Below, one piece after another: positions 60,548 through 64,000 of a stretch of DNA of 64,000 nucleotides. This DNA is from Lachnotalea sp. AF33-28 (GTDB lineage: Bacteria > Bacillota > Clostridia > Lachnospirales > Lachnospiraceae): NCBI RefSeq assembly GCF_003477885.1, contig NZ_QUEE01000012.1, positions 61,488-125,487 on the forward strand, written 5' to 3'. Positions within the stretch are counted from its first letter, which is position 1; the number at the start of each line of letters is the position of its first letter. The translations under genes were made by a program, and so were the position numbers. The notes beneath the pieces were generated by a model that worked only from the letters and a program-made list of their open reading frames with translations, was not told where the DNA came from and did not search any database.

Positions 60548-61816
60548 ATGAAAGAGGAAGAGATTTTACAGCTTGTTCGGGAGCGGATGAAGGACCGCCC
60601 CAAGATCGTATCTATGTTTGAGAACTGTTATCAGGATACGCTGGAAAAGACGATCATCCGCCAGGAGGACGGACAGGTCTTTATGCTGACAGGGGATATA
60701 CCGGCCATGTGGCTTAGGGACAGCACGAACCAGCTCCGCCCGTATCTGTTGGCGGCGGAGGATAATGAGCGGATCCGGCAGATCATTGAAGGCGTGCTTA
60801 AGCGCCAGTGCCGCTGTATCTGTCTGGATCCCTATGCCAATGCGTTTAATGAAAAGGCGGATAACAAGGGGCATCAGCAGGATGACACAAAGATGGGGCC
60901 AATGATCTGGGAACGCAAATATGAGATCGATTCCCTGTGCTACCCGATACAGCTGGCATATCTGTACTGGAAAAACAGCGGCCGTACATCGCACTTTGAC
61001 GGGGATTTTAAATATGCGATGGAGACCGTCCTGGATCTGTGGATAAAGGAACAGGATCATATGAAAAATTCCGACTACACCTTTCGCAGGGCAAACTGTC
61101 CGGAGACGGACACGCTGCCTGGGGATGGGAAGGGCAATCCGGTTGCGGTGACCGGGATGACCTGGTCGGGATTCCGCCCCAGCGACGACAGCTGTGTCTA
61201 CGGGTACCTGATCCCGTCCAATATGTTCGCGGTGGTAGTGTTGGGATATATGCTGGAGATCAACCGTGCATTCTATTCCGATCCCATACTGGAACAGAAG
61301 GCGGACAGGCTGCGCCGGGAGATAGAGGAAGGAATCCGCAGATATGGGCTGACACAGGTGGATGGATACGGGGAGATTTATGCCTACGAAACCGATGGTT
61401 TTGGCAGCTATGTGCTGATGGATGACGCCAATGTGCCAAGCCTGCTGTCCATGCCTTATTATCATTATTGTTCCAAAGAGGACAGCGCGTATCTTAGAAC
61501 CAGAAGATGGGTGCTTAGCAGTCAGAATCCTTATTATTATGAAGGAACAGCTGCCCGCGGCGTGGGCAGTCCCCATACGCCAAAGGATTACATATGGCAT
61601 ATTGCGCTGGCGATCCAGGGCATGACTGCGGTTGACCCGGATGAGAAGGAACGCATTCTGGACTATTTTGAGAGGACCGATGCCGGCTGCGGCGTGGTAC
61701 ATGAAGGATTTCATAAGGATGATCCGTTTAAGTTTACCAGAGAGTGGTTTTCGTGGTCCAACGCCATGTTTGTAGAATTTGTGCTGTCTGTCTGCGGGCT
61801 GGAGATAAAGAGCTGA
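60548..61816 (+). CDS. GH125 exo-alpha-1,6-mannosidase
   Basis: A 422-residue member of GH125, metal-independent inverting exo-alpha-mannosidases. The (alpha/alpha)6 barrel shows the family segments TGDIPAMWLRDSTNQLRPYL, WERKYEIDSLCYPIQLAYLYW, GMTWSGFRPSDDSCVYGYLIPSNMFA and the C-terminal REWFSWSNAMFVEFVL. The Asp in MWLRDS and acidic residues in the PSDD loop are the probable catalytic groups. The enzyme is cytoplasmic and removes alpha-1,6-mannose from N-glycan cores or yeast-type mannans. It is followed 48 nt later by a YesN-type response regulator, linking it to sugar sensing. Confidence 0.92.
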   Translation: MKEEEILQLVRERMKDRPKIVSMFENCYQDTLEKTIIRQEDGQVFMLTGDIPAMWLRDSTNQLRPYLLAAEDNERIRQIIEGVLKRQCRCICLDPYANAFNEKADNKGHQQDDTKMGPMIWERKYEIDSLCYPIQLAYLYWKNSGRTSHFDGDFKYAMETVLDLWIKEQDHMKNSDYTFRRANCPETDTLPGDGKGNPVAVTGMTWSGFRPSDDSCVYGYLIPSNMFAVVVLGYMLEINRAFYSDPILEQKADRLRREIEEGIRRYGLTQVDGYGEIYAYETDGFGSYVLMDDANVPSLLSMPYYHYCSKEDSAYLRTRRWVLSSQNPYYYEGTAARGVGSPHTPKDYIWHIALAIQGMTAVDPDEKERILDYFERTDAGCGVVHEGFHKDDPFKFTREWFSWSNAMFVEFVLSVCGLEIKS

Positions 61817-61864
61817 CCGGGCGGCGGATCGGATACCGATTATTGATATACTAGGGGGGATATT

Positions 61865-62605
61865 ATGTACGAAATGCTGGTAGTAGATGATGAAGCTGGC
61901 CCCAGGGATACTCTGTCGACCTGTTTTCCCTGGAGTGATCTGGGATTTCATGTATGCGGGCAGGCACAAAACGGGAAGGAGGCCCTGGATTATATAGAAG
62001 AGCATGTGGTCCATGTGGTATTTACGGATATCTGCATGCCCGTTCTGGACGGACTGGCCCTGGCCAGAGAGATCTCGCAGAGAAAAGGACGCCGGCCCAT
62101 GGTGGTACTCTTAAGCGCATACGGTGAATTTAAATTTGCCCAGGAGGCCATAAAGTATGGGGTTAAATATTATATTCTAAAGCCTCCCAGCTTTGAGGAA
62201 CTCCGGGAGCTGTTCAGAAAGCTTAAATCCGATCTGGACCGGATCTACGGGAAAGAAGATGAGCAGGAACACGGGCATGAGGATAAAATAATAGCGGCTG
62301 TATATAAATACTGCGGCGGGCATTACCGGGACGGCTCTCTGACAGAGCTGTCTGCCCAGCTGTTTCTTAGCAGCTCCTATTTAAGCCAGCTGATCCGGCA
62401 GAAGACGGATAAGACATTTACCGATATACTGAATGAAACCCGCATGAAACAGGCGGCTGTGCTGCTGCAGGATCCGGATGCCAAGATTTATTATATCAGC
62501 CAGATGGTCGGTTATCAAAATCCCAATAATTTCACCAGAGCGTTTAAAAATTTCTACGGCGTATCCCCTTCGGAATATAAGGAAGGACTTAAGACGGATG
62601 AATAA
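61865..62605 (+). CDS. YesN-type response regulator (REC plus AraC DNA-binding domain)
   Basis: A 246-residue response regulator. The receiver domain (1-120) has the acidic pair Asp8-Asp9, phosphoacceptor Asp55 (VFTDICMPVLDG) and the Lys in YILKPP. The C-terminal AraC double helix-turn-helix (LTELSAQLFLSSSYLSQLI and ISQMVGYQNPNNFTRAFKNFYGVSPSEY) binds DNA. This is shorter than many YesN proteins (about 500) because the middle region is missing. Its stop overlaps the start of the kinase remnant by 8 bp, the normal coupling of such pairs; since the kinase is broken the regulator may now lack its partner. Confidence 0.92.
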   Translation: MYEMLVVDDEAGPRDTLSTCFPWSDLGFHVCGQAQNGKEALDYIEEHVVHVVFTDICMPVLDGLALAREISQRKGRRPMVVLLSAYGEFKFAQEAIKYGVKYYILKPPSFEELRELFRKLKSDLDRIYGKEDEQEHGHEDKIIAAVYKYCGGHYRDGSLTELSAQLFLSSSYLSQLIRQKTDKTFTDILNETRMKQAAVLLQDPDAKIYYISQMVGYQNPNNFTRAFKNFYGVSPSEYKEGLKTDE

Positions 62606-62881
62606 GTATTCTCAGGAAATAAAAAGAGGCAGGAAATCCGTACGGAGGGTGTTTTTCCTGCAGAGCTTCGTAAAAAACTGTATGCTGATACTGATTCCGC
62701 TCCTGATTATCGGTCCTTACAGCATCTTTAAATCCATGGCGGATAATTGGATAATGCCAACATGTTTTTCGCATCCAGCCCCAGCGTCACGCTGCAGCTG
62801 GATGCCGCTTTTCATGAGGAGAGCCTTTCGCTGGATACTCTGCGCAATATTGAAAACATATCCCTGTATCTGTTAAAGTAA
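62598..62881 (+). pseudogene. Remnant of a YesM-type sensor histidine kinase
   Basis: The frame starting at ATG 62598 reads MNKYSQEIKRGRKSVRRVFF and a first membrane helix (LILIPLLIIGPYSIF), the usual start of a sugar-sensing kinase. Near 62745 the frame is lost: one missing base would join SMAD to LDNANMFFASSPSVTLQLD in the next frame. That second frame continues for about 43 residues of extracellular-domain-like sequence (SLDTLRNIENISLYLLK) and stops at 62879-62881. The rest of the sensor domain, second helix, HAMP and kinase domains are absent. The next bases already encode permease. A deletion, or a local assembly error, would explain it. Confidence 0.75.
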
Positions 62882-62991
62882 ATAAAAAGAACCCGTGCAG
62901 GAACAGGTATCCGAGAAATTATCGGTGGGGGTTACTCTTCATCGCGCCGTGGCTGGCCGGATTCCTCCTGCTGCAGGGGTATCCTCTGATC

Positions 62992-63792
62992 ATGTCGTTA
63001 TACTATTCCTTCACAGACTTCTCCATTCTCTCGGACGGCAAATGGGTGGGGCTGGAGAACTATACAAGATTATTTTTTGAGGATAAGTATTTTTGGAAAT
63101 CGCTGTTTCTGACTTTTAAGTACGCCCTGATGGCGGTGCCGATGAAACTGATTATGGCGCTGTTTGTGGCGATGCTGCTCAATATGAAGCTGAAGGGCAT
63201 TAACTTTTTCCGGACAGTCTATTACCTGCCCTCCATCATGGGCGGGAGCGTGGCGATCTCCATACTGTGGAAGTTTCTGTTTATGAAGGAAGGGGTGATC
63301 AATAAAACGCTGTCTCTGGTGGGAATTTCAGCTGTCGACTGGCTGGGAGATCCGGACATTGCGCTTGTGACGATCAGTCTGCTGGTGGTATGGCAGTTCG
63401 GCTCCTCCATGGTGCTGTTTTTGGCAGGGCTGAAAAATGTGCCCACAGAGCTGTATGAAGCGGCATCCGTGGACGGGGCGTCTAAGGTACGGCAGTTCTT
63501 TGGCATCACGCTTCCCATGATCACTCCGATCATCTTCTTCAACCTGATCATGCAGATCGTCCATGCACTTCAGGAATTCACCTCGGCGTTTATCATCACA
63601 AACGGCGGCCCCAATCACGGCACCTATCTGATCGGGGTGAAGATCTATGAGGATGCGTTTAAGACATTAAAGATGGGCTACGCTTCGGCGGCCTCCTGGG
63701 TGCTGTTTGTCATCATACTGATGATCACGATGTTTGTGTTCAAATCATCGGATGCCTGGGTATTCTACAACGATGGGGGGATGGACGGATGA
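62992..63792 (+). CDS. Sugar ABC transporter permease (UgpA/MsmF-type), 5' end lost
   Basis: From the first ATG, 266 residues of a CUT1 permease with about five to six helices. The EAA loop is YEAASVDGASKVRQFFGITLPMITP. Homology clearly begins earlier: the same frame back to about 62881 reads RNYRWGLLFIAPWLAGFLL plus LQGYP, the normal first helix. No ATG, GTG or TTG is found in that stretch and no ribosome site suits 62992, so the native start has been cut away at the junction with the kinase remnant. The gene may be poorly translated or dead. Its stop overlaps the next permease start by 4 bp. Confidence 0.78.
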   Translation: MSLYYSFTDFSILSDGKWVGLENYTRLFFEDKYFWKSLFLTFKYALMAVPMKLIMALFVAMLLNMKLKGINFFRTVYYLPSIMGGSVAISILWKFLFMKEGVINKTLSLVGISAVDWLGDPDIALVTISLLVVWQFGSSMVLFLAGLKNVPTELYEAASVDGASKVRQFFGITLPMITPIIFFNLIMQIVHALQEFTSAFIITNGGPNHGTYLIGVKIYEDAFKTLKMGYASAASWVLFVIILMITMFVFKSSDAWVFYNDGGMDG

Positions 63793-64000
63793 AAAAGAAA
63801 AGTACTGGTGCGCTTGCGGTGCTGCTGCTCGTCGGCGTTGTGATGGTCTATCCCCTGTTATGGCTGTTTCTGGCCACCTTTAAGGACAATGCAGAAATCT
63901 TCGGAAAGCTGTCCTTCTGGCCGGAGAAGTTTTCTTTTGACGCGTATGTAAAGGGCTGGAAGGGCATCGGCCAGTTCACCTATACGGACTTTTATCTGAA
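63789..64000 (+). CDS. Sugar ABC transporter permease (UgpE/MsmG-type), partial
   Basis: The frame opens at ATG 63789, overlapping the previous stop (ATGA), and is open to the window end. The first 70 residues begin MKKKSTGALAVLLLVGVVMV with a membrane helix, then YPLLWLFLATFKDNAEIF and FDAYVKGWKG, the standard start of the second permease of a CUT1 importer. Truncated only by the window. Confidence 0.88.
   Translation, partial: MKKKSTGALAVLLLVGVVMVYPLLWLFLATFKDNAEIFGKLSFWPEKFSFDAYVKGWKGIGQFTYTDFYL

Noticed and set aside
60566..62014. 482-codon minus-strand frame opposite GH125
   Set aside because: Fully antisense to a well-supported enzyme gene, with no ribosome site or family features. 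Long antisense frames are common opposite G+C-biased coding sequence.

Overview
The window looks like a chromosomal stretch of a gut-type Lachnospiraceae (Clostridia) genome. The grounds are strong AGGAGG-type ribosome binding sites, sigma-A promoters, roughly balanced G+C, many AraC/YesN-type regulators, Gram-positive style lipoprotein binding proteins with Lpl/Msm-type sugar permeases, and a high density of carbohydrate-active enzymes. The species cannot be named from sequence alone. I found no rRNA, tRNA, CRISPR, phage or transposase gene.

Region 1 (1-13283, all +). This is a tightly spaced gene train: etfB-etfA, a membrane-anchored AraC regulator, an LplABC-type sugar ABC importer, a double-length type B carboxylesterase, an MFS carrier and an MBL-fold hydrolase. 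Three places in it carry a two-hairpin repeat. Its stems are conserved, one with a compensatory base-pair change, and the last hairpin ends 17-19 nt before the start codon of etfB, the esterase and the MBL gene. A DUF4143 AAA ATPase (13369-14595) follows with its own promoter and terminator.

Region 2 (14824-18986). An isomerase / PfkB kinase / class II aldolase operon that could convert an aldose to triose-level products, followed by a convergent AraC regulator.

Region 3 (19407-25085). A lipoprotein, an ABC ATPase and a large ABC-2 permease, facing an unusual regulator with two GntR-type winged helices.

Region 4 (25354-33214). An MBL-fold hydrolase, a complete five-gene oligopeptide/Dpp-type ABC importer and a second type B carboxylesterase. 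This echoes the content of region 1. A small orphan gene (33511 to 33041, minus) runs into the esterase 3' end.

Region 5 (33712-56597). A hybrid histidine kinase, then glycan genes: AraC, GH95-type fucosidase, LacZ-type GH2 beta-galactosidase, a minus-strand operon (GPH symporter, ChbG-type deacetylase, GH38-like DUF5054 protein, PHP phosphoesterase) behind a divergent GntR/periplasmic-binding-type regulator, a diguanylate cyclase, a GH31 enzyme, an apiosidase-like protein and an acetyl-xylan-esterase-type enzyme. Together these suggest stepwise trimming of branched, decorated plant or host glycans.

Region 6 (56583-64000). A GH2 enzyme with its AraC regulator, a divergent GH125 mannosidase, a YesN-type response regulator, and what appears to be a deletion scar. 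The sensor kinase partner survives only as an N-terminal fragment with a one-base frameshift and is joined directly to a sugar ABC permease that has lost its normal start. A second permease runs off the window end.

The best candidates for something undescribed are the hairpin repeat family, the EtfAB/importer/double-esterase/MFS/MBL train, and the repeated pairing of an MBL hydrolase with a type B esterase and an importer.
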